Positions 1 through 8,643 of a stretch of DNA of 64,000 nucleotides are shown in pieces; position 1 is the stretch's first letter; each line of letters begins with the position of its first letter. The notes below the pieces were generated by a model. The model did no database searches, was not told where the DNA came from, and was given only the letters and a program-made list of their open reading frames with translations. The position numbers and the translations under genes were made by a program. This DNA comes from Gammaproteobacteria bacterium (GTDB taxonomy: Bacteria; Pseudomonadota; Gammaproteobacteria; Pseudomonadales; Azotimanducaceae): the NCBI GenBank assembly GCA_028821405.1, contig JAPPGK010000028.1, positions 1-64,000 of the forward strand. The letters are read 5' to 3'.

Positions 1-749
1 CGGGCCCGGGGAGCGAAGCGGACGAAGTAGGAACGGCAGGTTGTCGGCGGCGGCCAGCGGAGAGCGCCACCCGCGTCGGCCGAGGGACGACGCCAGACGG
101 ATTTATCCACGCTTCGTCCAAGGCGCCGGTCCCCGACGAGTTGAAGGCGCGGTGGGCGACAGGGCGGGCAACTCCGCTCGTGGCGGCCGAGCGGAGCCAC
201 GGCGTCAACCAACGCGCCGCGCGTAGAGCCGCCGAAGGACCGCGCCGGTCAGTTCCTAGGGTTGGGACGAACGCCCGTCCGCCACGACCGAGCAAAGCGA
301 CGGCGTCAAACCAACGCACCGCGCGAAAAGCCGCCGAAGGATCGCGCCGGTCACTTCCTAGGCTCGGGACGAACGCCTGCCCGGCACGGCCGAGCGAAGC
401 CACCGCGTCAACCCCCATCGCGCGAGGGGCCGCAAAGGACCGCGGCGGTCGTCAGGGGTCGCTGGCTTGGACGTTCTCGCTGAAAGCGTGCAGTTTTCGG
501 TTGCCAGAAATGTGTAGTTCGCAGCTGCTATCGACAGCAACGCCGCTCGACACCATCGGACGAGGTCACACCTTCAACCAAAGCACCGTGCAAGAGGCGC
601 AGAAGATCGCGCGGGTTGTCCGATGAGGGCAGGCCAAGGTCGCACCCGACAACGCTTGATCGACGTCATCCCGGGCACAGGACAGCGCATCCGCGAACGC
701 TTCGCACGGGTCGGCGTCGCTCGGAATGCCTAGGAATCCCCGGAATCCC
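1..749. other. Gene-free 5' region
   Basis: No frame in this stretch looks like a real protein. The translations are Arg/Ala/Pro-rich and low in complexity, as expected from chance open frames in GC-rich DNA. The middle part is a degenerate tandem repeat (listed separately). The right end carries the rpmB promoter. In related bacteria radC often lies upstream of rpmB, but nothing like it is visible here. Confidence 0.6.
156..457. repeat. ~101-bp imperfect tandem repeat, three copies
   Basis: The segment gccgagcggagccacggcgt begins at 186. Close variants begin at 287 and 389, giving a period of 101-102 bp. Each copy continues with a gccgccgaaggaycgcgcc block and then ttcctagg. The second (261-361) and third (about 362-457) copies share most of their length; the first is weaker at its left end. 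The unit has no open coding frame. Function unknown. Confidence 0.7.
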
Positions 750-778
750 TTGGCTAGTCAACCCCCGTTTGGTATAAA
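750..778 (+). promoter_or_regulatory. Predicted sigma-70 promoter of rpmB-rpmG
   Basis: A -35 box TTGGCT (750-755) is followed after 17 bp by a -10 box TATAAA (773-778). Transcription would start near 785, about 22 nt before the rpmB ATG. Spacing is ideal and the -10 box is near consensus, as expected for a strongly expressed ribosomal operon. Confidence 0.65.
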
Positions 779-806
779 GCGCGCCTCCCGGAACACGAGC
801 CTCGCG

Positions 807-1058
807 ATGTCGAAGGTCTGTCAAGTCACGGGCAAGCGCCCGATGAGCGGCAACAACGTCTCGCACGCGCACAACAAGACGCGGCGGACGTTCGAGCCGA
901 ACCTGCACCACCATCGTTTCTGGGTGCCGTCCGAGAATCGTTTCGTGCGCCTGCGCGTTTCGGCGGCGGGAATGAGGGTGATCGACAAGAAGGGCATCGA
1001 GGCGGTTCTGAAGGATATCGAGAAGCGCGAATCCAAGGCCAAACGCGCGTTGGGATAG
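807..1058 (+). CDS. rpmB: 50S ribosomal protein L28
   Basis: An 83-residue structural protein of the large ribosomal subunit. The sequence begins [20 protein letters not shown], the standard L28 N-terminus, and continues through [12 protein letters not shown], also typical. An upstream in-frame ATG at 726 would add 27 unrelated residues and lies before the predicted transcription start, so ATG 807 is chosen. It is slightly longer than the usual 78 residues because of a basic C-terminal tail. rpmG follows after 22 bp, the usual rpmB-rpmG operon. Confidence 0.97.
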   Translation: MSKVCQVTGKRPMSGNNVSHAHNKTRRTFEPNLHHHRFWVPSENRFVRLRVSAAGMRVIDKKGIEAVLKDIEKRESKAKRALG

Positions 1059-1080
1059 GTCGCGGCAAACAGAGGAACTC

Positions 1081-1236
1081 ATGCGGGAAAAGATCAAGCT
1101 TGTCTCCAGCGCCGGTACGGGGCACTACTACACGACGACCAAGAACAAGCGCACGATGCCGGACAAGCTCGAACTCAAGAAGTACGACCCGGTCGTGCGC
1201 AAACACGTCGTCTACCGCGAAGACAAGATCAAGTAG
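1081..1236 (+). CDS. rpmG: 50S ribosomal protein L33
   Basis: A 51-residue large-subunit protein, beginning [20 protein letters not shown] and ending REDKIK, diagnostic of L33. It lacks the CxxC zinc motif, so it is the zinc-independent C-minus form. The length is normal for the family. A purine-rich stretch (agaggaact) precedes the ATG. It lies 22 bp after rpmB and 35 bp before mutM, and is probably co-transcribed with both. Confidence 0.97.
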   Translation: MREKIKLVSSAGTGHYYTTTKNKRTMPDKLELKKYDPVVRKHVVYREDKIK

Positions 1237-1271
1237 CGACAACTAGCGTCGTCTGACCCGCGAGGGCGCCC

Positions 1272-2081
1272 CTGCCGGAACTTCCCGAAGTCGAAACCAC
1301 TCGGCGTGGTCTCGACTCGGCGGTTGCGGGCGGGCGCCTGCATCGAATTGTCGTACGCAATCGGGCGTTGCGCTGGCCGGTCGAGGTGCCCGACGAAGTC
1401 GTGGGCCAGTGCATCGGTCGCGTGGGGCGGCGAGCCAAGTACCTTCTGCTGCGCCTCGATAGCGGTGCGCTGATCGTGCATTTGGGCATGTCGGGTCACC
1501 TGTCAATCGTTGCCGCCGATGCGCCGCCATCCAAGCACGACCACGTGGACTTCGTGCTCGACGACGGTCGGGCGGTCAGGCTTACCGATCCCCGCCGCTT
1601 CGGCAGCGTGCATTGGCAGCCGTATCCGGTGGAGGTCCATTGGCTGCTCGACGGACTCGGCCCGGAACCCCTGTCGACGGCTTTCTCGGGCGCGTACCTT
1701 GCGATGCGCGCGCGAGGTCGACGCGTAGCCATCAAGTCGTTCCTGATGGATGCCCGGGTGGTGGTCGGGGTGGGTAACATCTACGCCAACGAAGCGTTGT
1801 TCCTGGCCGGGATCCGGCCCCGGATCGCAGCGGGCAGGTTGTCGTTGCCGCGCCTTGGCGCGCTCGCAGATGCCGTGAAGGCGACGCTCGCGAGCGCGAT
1901 TCAAAGCGGCGGCACGACGCTTCGGGATTTTGCCGCGGCCGACGGGCGGCCGGGCTACTTCGTCCACGAACTGGCGGTCTACGGGCGCGGGGGCGAACCG
2001 TGTGTGCGCTGCCCAGGTGTGCTCAAGGAGGTCCGGCTGGCCGGTCGGGCGACGGTCTATTGCCCGCGCTGTCAGCACTGA
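1272..2081 (+). CDS. mutM: Formamidopyrimidine-DNA glycosylase (Fpg/MutM), CTG start
   Basis: A bifunctional glycosylase/AP lyase that removes 8-oxoguanine and formamidopyrimidines in base-excision repair; 269 residues, the family size. Residues 2-7 are PELPEV, where Pro2 is the catalytic nucleophile and Glu3 is essential. The codon before Pro2 is CTG, and a start elsewhere would lose the nucleophile or bury it, so CTG 1272 is chosen. GAGGG (1262-1266) is suitably placed as a ribosome binding site. Lys56 matches the conserved DNA-contact lysine, and VGVGNIYANEALF is the conserved helix-two-turn-helix segment. A C-terminal zinc finger has Cys244, Cys247, Cys264 and Cys267. Confidence 0.93.
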   Translation: MPELPEVETTRRGLDSAVAGGRLHRIVVRNRALRWPVEVPDEVVGQCIGRVGRRAKYLLLRLDSGALIVHLGMSGHLSIVAADAPPSKHDHVDFVLDDGRAVRLTDPRRFGSVHWQPYPVEVHWLLDGLGPEPLSTAFSGAYLAMRARGRRVAIKSFLMDARVVVGVGNIYANEALFLAGIRPRIAAGRLSLPRLGALADAVKATLASAIQSGGTTLRDFAAADGRPGYFVHELAVYGRGGEPCVRCPGVLKEVRLAGRATVYCPRCQH

Positions 2082-2159
2082 GCGTCACCGGATGGGCGAC
2101 CGCTGCGCTATAGTGCTGCCCTTCGCCAAGTTCACAAGCTCGTTCTTTGGAGGATCGGA

Positions 2160-2867
2160 GTGAGAGACAAACGATGCATGGCTGCAGCCACCTTGGCCCT
2201 AGGGGGCCTTGTTGGTGCACAGGCGGTGGTCGCTGATGAGTTCCGGGTCGGCGTGCAGGGCGGCCTGCCAGTTTGGAGTTTCGATGTTGGCGTACCCGCT
2301 CTCGGTCAATCCACCACCGTGGATCCTGACATGGAGTCCTCCTTTGGTGTTGTGGGCCAATACATCATTCGCTCGGGCGCGGGTGACGACGGCAATTTCT
2401 ATGTGGGTGTGGAGGGGTCTTTCGGTGCCGAAAGCGCGTCCGGCATGGATCGGCTCACCCTCCTTGGGGCGAACGTCGAACTAGTCACCGAGACCACTTG
2501 GGTGGCCGACGTCGCATGGCTGGCGGGTTTCAACCTCGGCGAAACCACCGCCTTGGGTGGCCTTGGGGACGTCACCGTGTTCGGCAGCGTGGGTGCGAGC
2601 TACGCCAAGGCTGATCTCGGCGTAACCCTGCCGGACCTGGGTCTAACGGGCGGCGACGAAGGCAAGCACTTCGGGTGGAAAGCCGGTGCGGGCGTCGAGT
2701 TCGACATCGGTACGTCCGCGACGCTTCAAGTCCGCGCCAACTACACCTACTACGAGGATCGGACCTACCGGGGTCAGGGGGTTAGCCTCGACGTTGAGCC
2801 GGGCGCGTTCGAAATACGCGCGACCGTGCTGTATCGCGTCGACTATTGCGCCTTGCTCGGCTGCTGA
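2160..2867 (+). CDS. Outer-membrane beta-barrel protein (OmpA/OMP_b-brl type)
   Basis: Encodes 235 residues. The first ~25 form a signal peptide: basic start, hydrophobic AAATLALGGLVGAQ core, cleavage after AVVA. The rest alternates polar and hydrophobic residues with many Gly and aromatics, typical of an 8-stranded outer-membrane barrel (FYVGVEGSFG, YYEDRTYRGQGVSLDVEPG). The start is GTG, set by GGAGG about 7 nt upstream; an ATG six codons later would shorten the signal peptide. There is no OmpA peptidoglycan-binding domain. The protein ends in an atypical Leu-Gly-Cys rather than Phe. No specific function can be assigned. Confidence 0.7.
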   Translation: MRDKRCMAAATLALGGLVGAQAVVADEFRVGVQGGLPVWSFDVGVPALGQSTTVDPDMESSFGVVGQYIIRSGAGDDGNFYVGVEGSFGAESASGMDRLTLLGANVELVTETTWVADVAWLAGFNLGETTALGGLGDVTVFGSVGASYAKADLGVTLPDLGLTGGDEGKHFGWKAGAGVEFDIGTSATLQVRANYTYYEDRTYRGQGVSLDVEPGAFEIRATVLYRVDYCALLGC

Positions 2868-2903
2868 CGAGTCCGAAGCGCGGGCGAGGGCCACACCGTG
2901 GGT

Positions 2904-3025
2904 GACGGGCTTGTCCGTCCCAGGGCCAACACTTCCGTCGCGATCCGCACACCGACCCGATCAGGCCGCTGCAGCGGTGCAGAGGCCGATTCGCTCAAGC
3001 GGGCGGGCCGTTAAGGGTCGCCCGC
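2904..3025. repeat. Two short palindromes between convergent genes
   Basis: GACGG (2904-2908) pairs with CCGTC (2915-2919) around gcttgt, and GCGGGC (3003-3008) pairs with GCCCGC (3020-3025). They lie between the convergent ends of the barrel gene and coaD. The first shares ACGGGCTTGTCCG with another copy near 10566 and belongs to a dispersed family. Either hairpin could end transcription, but no T-run follows. Confidence 0.5.
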
Positions 3026-3031
3026 GAGACG

Positions 3032-3511
3032 CTAGCCGTTCGACTGTTGATAGTGAGCGGCGACCGCGGGGTGGACGAACTCCGAAATGTCGCCTCCCAG
3101 CACCGCGATTTCACGCACGAGGGAAGACGAGAGGAAAGCCCACTGGCGAGACGTGGGTAGGAGCACGTACTCGAGCTCCGGATCCATCGTCTGGTTCATG
3201 GCGATCATCTGGGACTCGTAGTCGAAGTCCGAAATCGTCCGCAATCCCCGAACCACGAAGTGCGTGTCCTTGCTGCGTGCGTAGTCGACCAGCAGCGTGT
3301 TGAAACCCTCTACCTCGACCCTGTCGCCGAATTCGGCCAGTGCGAGCCGGCATAGTTCGATGCGTTCGCGAAGGTGCGTTTCCGGATCCTTGTCCGCGGC
3401 GGTGCCGACCGCCACGACAACTCGGTCGAACAGGCGTAGGGCGCGTTCGACGATGTCCCGGTGACCGTAGGTGATGGGATTGAAACTGCCTGGGTAGACG
3501 ACACTCGTCAT
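3032..3511 (-). CDS. coaD: Phosphopantetheine adenylyltransferase
   Basis: Transfers AMP from ATP to 4'-phosphopantetheine, giving dephospho-CoA, the penultimate step of CoA synthesis in the cytoplasm. At 159 residues it is the usual length. It opens with VVYPGSFNPITYGH, in which TYGH (14-17) is the nucleotidyltransferase (T/H)xGH motif. The C-terminal segment WAFLSSSLVREIA is the conserved ATP-binding region. It lies 102 bp downstream of rsmD on the same strand, the common rsmD-coaD pairing. Confidence 0.97.
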   Translation of the reverse strand: MTSVVYPGSFNPITYGHRDIVERALRLFDRVVVAVGTAADKDPETHLRERIELCRLALAEFGDRVEVEGFNTLLVDYARSKDTHFVVRGLRTISDFDYESQMIAMNQTMDPELEYVLLPTSRQWAFLSSSLVREIAVLGGDISEFVHPAVAAHYQQSNG

Positions 3512-3613
3512 GGCGGTGGCCGGCGGAAACGCGCATCGATCTTAAGCGATGCATTGGCATGCGACAAATGCCATCCCTTCGGGCATAGCGCACAACGGCG
3601 ATGGTCGCGGTGG

Positions 3614-4186
3614 CTATCTCCCCAGTAAACCGTAACGCGCGGCGCCTGCGCTCGAGTGCCGCAGGATCGTGAGCCCCGAGGCCGCTGCCGTGCCATCCCA
3701 GTCGAAGCCGGCACCGGATTCGGCGTAGACGACACCGCTTTCGGACAAGTGGCCCGCGACGACCCCCACGGTCGTCGCGAGTAGGGACGAGTCGAACGGC
3801 GGATCGAGGAACACCACGTCCCAGCGTTCCTCGGGGGGTTGGTTTGCCAGCCACTGCACGGCATCGGCACGTACGATGTCCGCGTCGACGGCCTCGAGGA
3901 GCGTCTGGTGGCGGCCGAGACGCTCGATTGCCGAGCTGCTGTTGTCCACGAAGGTGACGTGTTTGGCCCCCCGGGACAGGGCCTCGAAACCCAGGACGCC
4001 GGTACCGGCAAAGAGATCGAGTACCCGGGCGCCGGGGAGTTCCGCGGCGAGCCAGTTGAACAGGGTGACGCGCGCCCGATCCGGCGACGGTCTGATCGAA
4101 GGGCTGGCGACGTGCAGCTTTCGCCCCCTCCACTTACCGCCGATAATGCGGACTTGGACGCGTTTGGGGGTGGTCCTTCGAGGCAT
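3614..4186 (-). CDS. rsmD: 16S rRNA (guanine966-N2)-methyltransferase
   Basis: Methylates G966 of 16S rRNA in the small subunit using S-adenosylmethionine. It has 190 residues, the normal size. VRIIGGKWRGRKL (12-24) is the family N-terminal signature, DLFAGTG (57-63) is the SAM-binding motif I, and DPPF (128-131) is the catalytic motif IV of N2-guanine methyltransferases. The gene diverges from ftsY, with only about nine bases between the two predicted starts, an arrangement conserved in many gammaproteobacteria. Confidence 0.95.
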   Translation of the reverse strand: MPRRTTPKRVQVRIIGGKWRGRKLHVASPSIRPSPDRARVTLFNWLAAELPGARVLDLFAGTGVLGFEALSRGAKHVTFVDNSSSAIERLGRHQTLLEAVDADIVRADAVQWLANQPPEERWDVVFLDPPFDSSLLATTVGVVAGHLSESGVVYAESGAGFDWDGTAAASGLTILRHSSAGAARYGLLGR

Positions 4187-4195
4187 GGCCCGATA

Positions 4196-5158
4196 GTGCT
4201 AAAAGGCAGAACAAAACTCGACCCCGCCGGGGAAGAAACATCTTCATGGGACCGGCTTAGGTCCTCGCTCGCCAAGACCCGCCAGCGGATCGCCGCTGGC
4301 GTCGGGGACTTGATCCTCGGCGAGCGCGTGATCGATACCGACCTGCTCGACGAGCTGGAAACGGCGTTGCTGGTCGCCGATGTCGGCGTCGAGGCGACCG
4401 ATGGGATCATCAACGCCATCAAGGAACGCGTCTCGCGACGCGAGCTCGGCGATGCGGCGCAGCTTCGGGACGCGCTTGTCTCGGAACTCGTCGAGATGCT
4501 TGCGCCGGTGGCGAAACCGTTCGAAGTCGGCCCCGAGCGCCCGTACGTGGTATTGGTCGTGGGCGTCAATGGCGTTGGCAAGACCACGCTGATCGGCAAG
4601 CTCGCGAAGCGCTTGGTCGCTTCGGGACACGAAGTGCTATTGGCAGCGGGGGACACCTTTCGCGCCGCGGCGGTCGAGCAGTTGAGCGATTGGGGCAAGC
4701 GCAACGGTACGGCCGTGATCTCGCAGGGCAAAGGCGCGGACAGCGCGTCGGTGATCTACGACGCGATCGAGGCCGCCAAGGCGCGCAACGTGGATGTCGT
4801 ACTTGCTGATACAGCCGGCCGCCTGCAGGCCAAGGTGGGGCTCATGGACGAACTCGAGAAGATCAAACGCGTGATGGGACGCTTGGGCGGCGGCGCACCC
4901 CACGAGGTGCTGCTGGTGCTTGACGCCGCGGTAGGCCAGAACGCGCTGGTTCAGGTCGCGGAGTTCGACAAGGCCGTCGGTGTGAAGTCGTTGGCGATCA
5001 CCAAGCTCGATGGAACAGCCAAGGCCGGTGCGATTGTCGCCATCGCGGCAGCGACCGGCCTGCCGGTCCGCTTCATCGGCGTCGGCGAGGGCGTGGACGA
5101 CCTGCAGGAATTCGACCCCGAGACATTCGCAAACGCGTTGTTGGCGGATCTTGGCTAG
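4196..5158 (+). CDS. ftsY: Signal recognition particle receptor FtsY
   Basis: GTPase that docks SRP-ribosome complexes at the inner membrane. From GTG 4196 it has 320 residues: a short N-terminal segment, an N domain (about 20-110) and a GTPase G domain. GVNGVGKT (123-130) is the G1 loop, DTFRAAA is a G2 element, DTAGR is G3, and TKLDGTAK is the guanine-specificity motif. The long acidic A domain of E. coli FtsY is absent, as in many species. The open frame continues upstream across rsmD, but that part is antisense to rsmD, so the GTG just outside rsmD is preferred. ftsE follows after 59 bp. Confidence 0.92.
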   Translation: MLKGRTKLDPAGEETSSWDRLRSSLAKTRQRIAAGVGDLILGERVIDTDLLDELETALLVADVGVEATDGIINAIKERVSRRELGDAAQLRDALVSELVEMLAPVAKPFEVGPERPYVVLVVGVNGVGKTTLIGKLAKRLVASGHEVLLAAGDTFRAAAVEQLSDWGKRNGTAVISQGKGADSASVIYDAIEAAKARNVDVVLADTAGRLQAKVGLMDELEKIKRVMGRLGGGAPHEVLLVLDAAVGQNALVQVAEFDKAVGVKSLAITKLDGTAKAGAIVAIAAATGLPVRFIGVGEGVDDLQEFDPETFANALLADLG

Positions 5159-5217
5159 CGGTGGCACCCCAGCCCGACAAGCCTGGCCCCTACGACGGTA
5201 GAGCGTAGAAAGGGTGC

Positions 5218-5901
5218 ATGGGCATCGAATTCCACCACGTCGTCAAGCGCTTCGAGAACGGCTCGGTGGCGCTTTCGGATGTGTCGATGACTATTCCGGA
5301 GGGGTCGTTGACCTTCCTCACGGGGCACTCGGGAGCGGGCAAGACCACGTTTCTCAATCTGTTGCTTCGCTTGGAAAAGCCGACCGGCGGCCGGATCCTC
5401 GTCAATGGCGTGGACATCGCCACGCTCCGTCGTCGGCATCTGCCGGCCTATCGGCGCTATCTCGGCATGGTGTTCCAAGACGGCCAATTGCTCGAGGAGC
5501 GCACGGTGTTCGGCAATGTGGCGGTTCCGCTGCATGTGGTGGGGATGACAGCGCGGGACGCCGGCCGGCGTGTGCGAGCGGCGCTTGAGAGCGTCGGCCT
5601 CCTCCCCAAGGCTGCGCTGTTGCCCGCTCAGCTTTCGGCGGGAGAGCGCCAACGGCTGGTAATTGCACGGGCGGTCGTCAACCGGCCCAAAATCCTGTTG
5701 GCGGACGAGCCGACCGGCAATCTCGATCCGACCTTGTCGAAGGCGGTCATGGGCTTGTTCCACCGGTTCCGTGGCGTGGGCGTCACCGTGATCGTCGCAA
5801 GCCATGACATGGCCTTGGTCGGCACGATGGGAAGCCGGGTCGTGGAGTTGGAGCACGGTCGCGTTGTCGGCGACACCGAGCGGGGCATGGCCGGTGGCTA
5901 G
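5218..5901 (+). CDS. ftsE: Cell division ATP-binding protein FtsE
   Basis: ATPase of the FtsEX complex, which links the divisome to peptidoglycan hydrolase activation. It has 227 residues. GHSGAGKT (36-43) is Walker A, LSAGER (139-144) is the ABC signature (usually LSGGEQ, so Ala and Arg are substitutions), and LADEPTGNLD (161-170) is Walker B. ATG 5218 is preceded by gaaaggg. Its stop overlaps the ftsX start, and it sits in the standard ftsY-ftsE-ftsX-rpoH order. Confidence 0.96.
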   Translation: MGIEFHHVVKRFENGSVALSDVSMTIPEGSLTFLTGHSGAGKTTFLNLLLRLEKPTGGRILVNGVDIATLRRRHLPAYRRYLGMVFQDGQLLEERTVFGNVAVPLHVVGMTARDAGRRVRAALESVGLLPKAALLPAQLSAGERQRLVIARAVVNRPKILLADEPTGNLDPTLSKAVMGLFHRFRGVGVTVIVASHDMALVGTMGSRVVELEHGRVVGDTERGMAGG

Positions 5902-6847
5902 CAAACGGGTCTGGCCGGTGGAGAAGCGGCCGCGGGGTGCCTATTGGCGCGACCACGCGCGGGTTTTGGCTAGCACCTTAAGCCATCTGTCCCGGCGTTT
6001 CGCGACGACGCTGTGGGTCTGGGTGATGATCGGCATCGCCTTGGCCCTGCCGGCCGCGCTCTATCTGCTGGAGTCGAATCTCGTCCGCATCGCGGGCGAG
6101 TGGCGCGAGAATCCGGGATTCTCCGTCTACTTTGCCCCCGGCGTGTCGATGGACCAGCCACGGGCGCTCGTCGGGCGTTTGGAGTCCCTGGCGGAAATCG
6201 ACGGCGTGTGGCTGACGACCCCTGAAGATGCGCTCGCCGAGTTTCGCGGATTGACCGGCGTGGGCGAAGCCCTGGCGCTGTTGGACGACAATCCACTGCC
6301 GGCAAGCGTGCGCGCCACGGTGACGGCAGACGTCTCATCGGCTCGACTGTCAACCTTGGCCGAAGAAGCAGCCGGAGCAAGCGGCGTGGACGAGGTTGTC
6401 GTGGAGCGGAGTTGGCTCGAGCGCCTCGCGGCGATCCGCGGTGTCGTTGGCCGCCTGTCGTGGTCTCTGGCCGGGATACTCGGACTCGGCGCGATCCTGA
6501 TCTCGTCAGCGGCCGTCCGCCTGGCCATCGAGGCGCGCCTGAAGGAGGCCAGGGTACTCACGCTGGTCGGTGCGGGTGGACGTTATGTGCGGCGGCCGTT
6601 CCTCTACCTCGGCGCGGCGTACGGACTGGGGGGAGCGCTCATCGCGGCGATGTCGATCTCGGCGCTCTTGATCCTGCTCGAAGAGCCGTTGGTCCGCTTG
6701 TTCGGCAGCTACGGCAGAGACTTGGAACTCACGGGGTTCGACCCCATGTTCCACCTCATGCTCTTGGCAAGTGGTGCCGTCTTGGGGATTCTCGGTGCCG
6801 TAGTCGCCTCAGTTCAACGGCTTAGGCGGCTAAACACCGCCTCGTAG
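5894..6847 (+). CDS. ftsX: Cell division permease-like protein FtsX
   Basis: Inner-membrane partner of FtsE, 317 residues from GTG 5894, overlapping the end of ftsE by 8 nt, which implies translational coupling. A cytoplasmic N-terminus precedes TM1 (WVWVMIGIALALPAALYLL). A periplasmic domain follows, then three more TM segments near the C-terminus, the last being FHLMLLASGAVLGILGAVVA. This four-TM plan is that of FtsX. The open frame begins further upstream but only inside ftsE. Confidence 0.94.
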   Translation: MASKRVWPVEKRPRGAYWRDHARVLASTLSHLSRRFATTLWVWVMIGIALALPAALYLLESNLVRIAGEWRENPGFSVYFAPGVSMDQPRALVGRLESLAEIDGVWLTTPEDALAEFRGLTGVGEALALLDDNPLPASVRATVTADVSSARLSTLAEEAAGASGVDEVVVERSWLERLAAIRGVVGRLSWSLAGILGLGAILISSAAVRLAIEARLKEARVLTLVGAGGRYVRRPFLYLGAAYGLGGALIAAMSISALLILLEEPLVRLFGSYGRDLELTGFDPMFHLMLLASGAVLGILGAVVASVQRLRRLNTAS

Positions 6848-6893
6848 GGGGTCACCCCGTGTCGGGCTGCCAACGCCAGGCTGGGGATGATTG

Positions 6894-6920
6894 TTAGCAC
6901 TCTCGGAACAAGAGTGCTAA
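6894..6920 (+). promoter_or_regulatory. CIRCE operator overlapping the rpoH promoter
   Basis: TTAGCACTC (6894-6902), 9 bp, GAGTGCTAA (6912-6920). Both half-sites match the HrcA-binding CIRCE consensus at every position, with the consensus 9-bp spacing. A plausible promoter lies inside it: TTAGCA (6894-6899), 18 bp, TAATAT (6918-6923), so a bound repressor would block RNA polymerase. The predicted transcript would start near 6930, leaving about 70 nt before the rpoH ATG. CIRCE normally controls groESL or dnaK operons. HrcA itself is not in this window. Confidence 0.92.
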
Positions 6921-6998
6921 TATCCGGTCTAAGTGTTACCAAAGGTAGCGTTCGCGACATCCCGATGGCGCGGACCCTCAGGGTAGCGGAGGGATGAT

Positions 6999-7865
6999 AT
7001 GAGCACCAACGTACTTTCGCCGGCGAACCTCTCGCCGGGCGGCGATCTGGAAGCCTATATCCAAACCATCAACGCGTTTCCCGTTCTAAGCGCCGAGCAG
7101 GAACGTGCGTTGGCGGAACGTTTCTACTACGAACAAGACCTTGAGGCGGCGCGCGAGCTTGTGCTCTGCCACATGCGCTTCGTCGTGCATCTCGCCCGCA
7201 GCTACGCGGGCTACGGACTTCCCCAGGCCGATCTCATCCAGGAAGGCAATATCGGCCTCATGAAAGCCGTGCGGCGGTTCGATCCGCAAGTCGGCGTTCG
7301 CCTGGTGTCCTTCGCCGTGCACTGGATCCGCGCGGAGATGCACGAATTCATCCTCCGCAACTGGCGAATCGTCAAGGTCGCGACCACCAAGGCCCAGCGC
7401 AAGCTCTTCTTCAACCTGCGCAGCAGGAAGAACAAGCTGGGCTGGTTGAACGACGCCGAAACGCGGGCCATCGCACACGACCTCGGTGTGCCACCGGCCA
7501 CGGTTACGCAGATGGAGGGACGCCTGTCGTCACGGGACGTCGCCTTCGACGGCTATCCCGACGACGATGCCCTGGAATCGCCGCCGGCCCCGGCGTACTA
7601 CCTGGAGGATCCGACATCCAATCCCGTCGACATCGTTGTGGAGGAGGACACGGCGCGGGTTGCTTCGACGCACTTGGCGGAGGCCATCAAGACGTTGGAC
7701 GAACGCAGCCGGGATATCGTCGAATCGCGCTGGCTGCGAGACGACAAGGAAACCTTGACCGCACTCGCCGGCCGCTACGGCGTCTCGGCGGAGCGCATTC
7801 GTCAGCTTGAGCAGAACGCGATGAAGAAGCTCCGAAAGCACATGGAGGTCGCCGAAGCGGCTTGA
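6999..7865 (+). CDS. rpoH: RNA polymerase heat-shock sigma factor sigma-32
   Basis: A 288-residue group 3-type sigma factor directing heat-shock transcription. Region 2 includes [19 protein letters not shown] (78-96) and the -10 recognition stretch around 97-125. QRKLFFNLR (133-141) is the RpoH box, specific to sigma-32. Region 4.2 ([18 protein letters not shown]) is the -35-binding helix-turn-helix. GGAGGG precedes the ATG. Its stop overlaps the TTG start of trmB. Control is unusual: a perfect CIRCE element covers its promoter. Confidence 0.97.
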   Translation: MSTNVLSPANLSPGGDLEAYIQTINAFPVLSAEQERALAERFYYEQDLEAARELVLCHMRFVVHLARSYAGYGLPQADLIQEGNIGLMKAVRRFDPQVGVRLVSFAVHWIRAEMHEFILRNWRIVKVATTKAQRKLFFNLRSRKNKLGWLNDAETRAIAHDLGVPPATVTQMEGRLSSRDVAFDGYPDDDALESPPAPAYYLEDPTSNPVDIVVEEDTARVASTHLAEAIKTLDERSRDIVESRWLRDDKETLTALAGRYGVSAERIRQLEQNAMKKLRKHMEVAEAA

Positions 7866-8548
7866 CCAAGGCAGCCGCGCCGCAACCCTATCTTCGTCGC
7901 CGAGGTCGCCTGACGACGGCCCAAGCGCGTGCCCTTGGCCGCCTGTCCGGCCGTTACTTGGTTGACCTCCCCGAAACGGCCATCGATGCGGGTTTCTGGC
8001 GGGGGGTCTTTGGTCGTGTCGGGCCGCTCGCCATCGAAACCTGTTTCGGCAACGGCGCCGCGTTGGCGCATCTCGCCAAATCTCATCCCACTTGGAACTG
8101 CCTGGGCGTCGATGTCTACCGACCGGGATTCGGGGCGCTGATCCTCGCTTGCGAACGCGACGGTCTCGACAATGTGCGTATCGCCGATGCCGAGGTTCTC
8201 GGTCTTCTACGCCGTCTCGAACCCGGGACCGTCCACCGGGTCAGCGCGTTCTTTCCCGATCCCTGGCCGAAGAAGCGGCACCACAAGCGGCGCCTGGTCA
8301 ACGAAGACTTCGCGGCGGCCGCGACCGCGTGTCTCGAAGTCGGCGGCACGTTGCACCTGGCCACCGACTGGGACGACTACGCGGCGCAGATGATCGACGT
8401 GCTGGATGCGGCGCCGGACCTGGCGGGCGGTGTGACTGGGCGGTCTGAACGTCCCGTGACTCCCTTCGAAGCCAAGGGGATCGCGGGAGGTCGACGGGTT
8501 GTCGATTTGGCGTACCGCCGATTGGCCCCGGGAAGAGTCGCGCCGTAG
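7862..8548 (+). CDS. trmB: tRNA (guanine46-N7)-methyltransferase
   Basis: Forms m7G46 in tRNA. From TTG 7862 it has 228 residues, and the start overlaps the rpoH stop by 4 nt (TTGA). SAM motif I reads [10 protein letters not shown] where most TrmB have EIGFGMG, a modest change. [16 protein letters not shown] is the family catalytic/tRNA signature, and the C-terminal TPFEAKG matches the conserved TxFExKG. trmB is usually near hemW-rdgB in pseudomonads, as here. Confidence 0.93.
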   Translation: MTKAAAPQPYLRRRGRLTTAQARALGRLSGRYLVDLPETAIDAGFWRGVFGRVGPLAIETCFGNGAALAHLAKSHPTWNCLGVDVYRPGFGALILACERDGLDNVRIADAEVLGLLRRLEPGTVHRVSAFFPDPWPKKRHHKRRLVNEDFAAAATACLEVGGTLHLATDWDDYAAQMIDVLDAAPDLAGGVTGRSERPVTPFEAKGIAGGRRVVDLAYRRLAPGRVAP

Positions 8549-8584
8549 GGGCGACCCTCGTGGCCGCACGACCCTTGGTCGCCC
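8549..8584. repeat. REP-like palindrome
   Basis: GGGCGACC (8549-8556) and its exact inverse complement GGTCGCCC (8577-8584) are separated by 20 bp, directly after the trmB stop. Relatives occur at 10634-10655 and 32999-33017. This is a dispersed intergenic palindrome, not a classical terminator, because no T-run follows. Confidence 0.6.
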
Positions 8585-8643
8585 GAACCGCGGAACCGCT
8601 ACGATGTCCCGCGAATGCACCCCGTTGGCGGTTCGGCTCTGTT

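Noticed and set aside
41-626. Several open frames in the first 650 bp
   Set aside because: They follow the tandem repeat in different frames, are Arg/Ala-rich and show no conserved pattern.
3839-4195. N-terminal extension of the ftsY frame
   Set aside because: It runs antisense through rsmD and does not resemble the acidic FtsY A domain.
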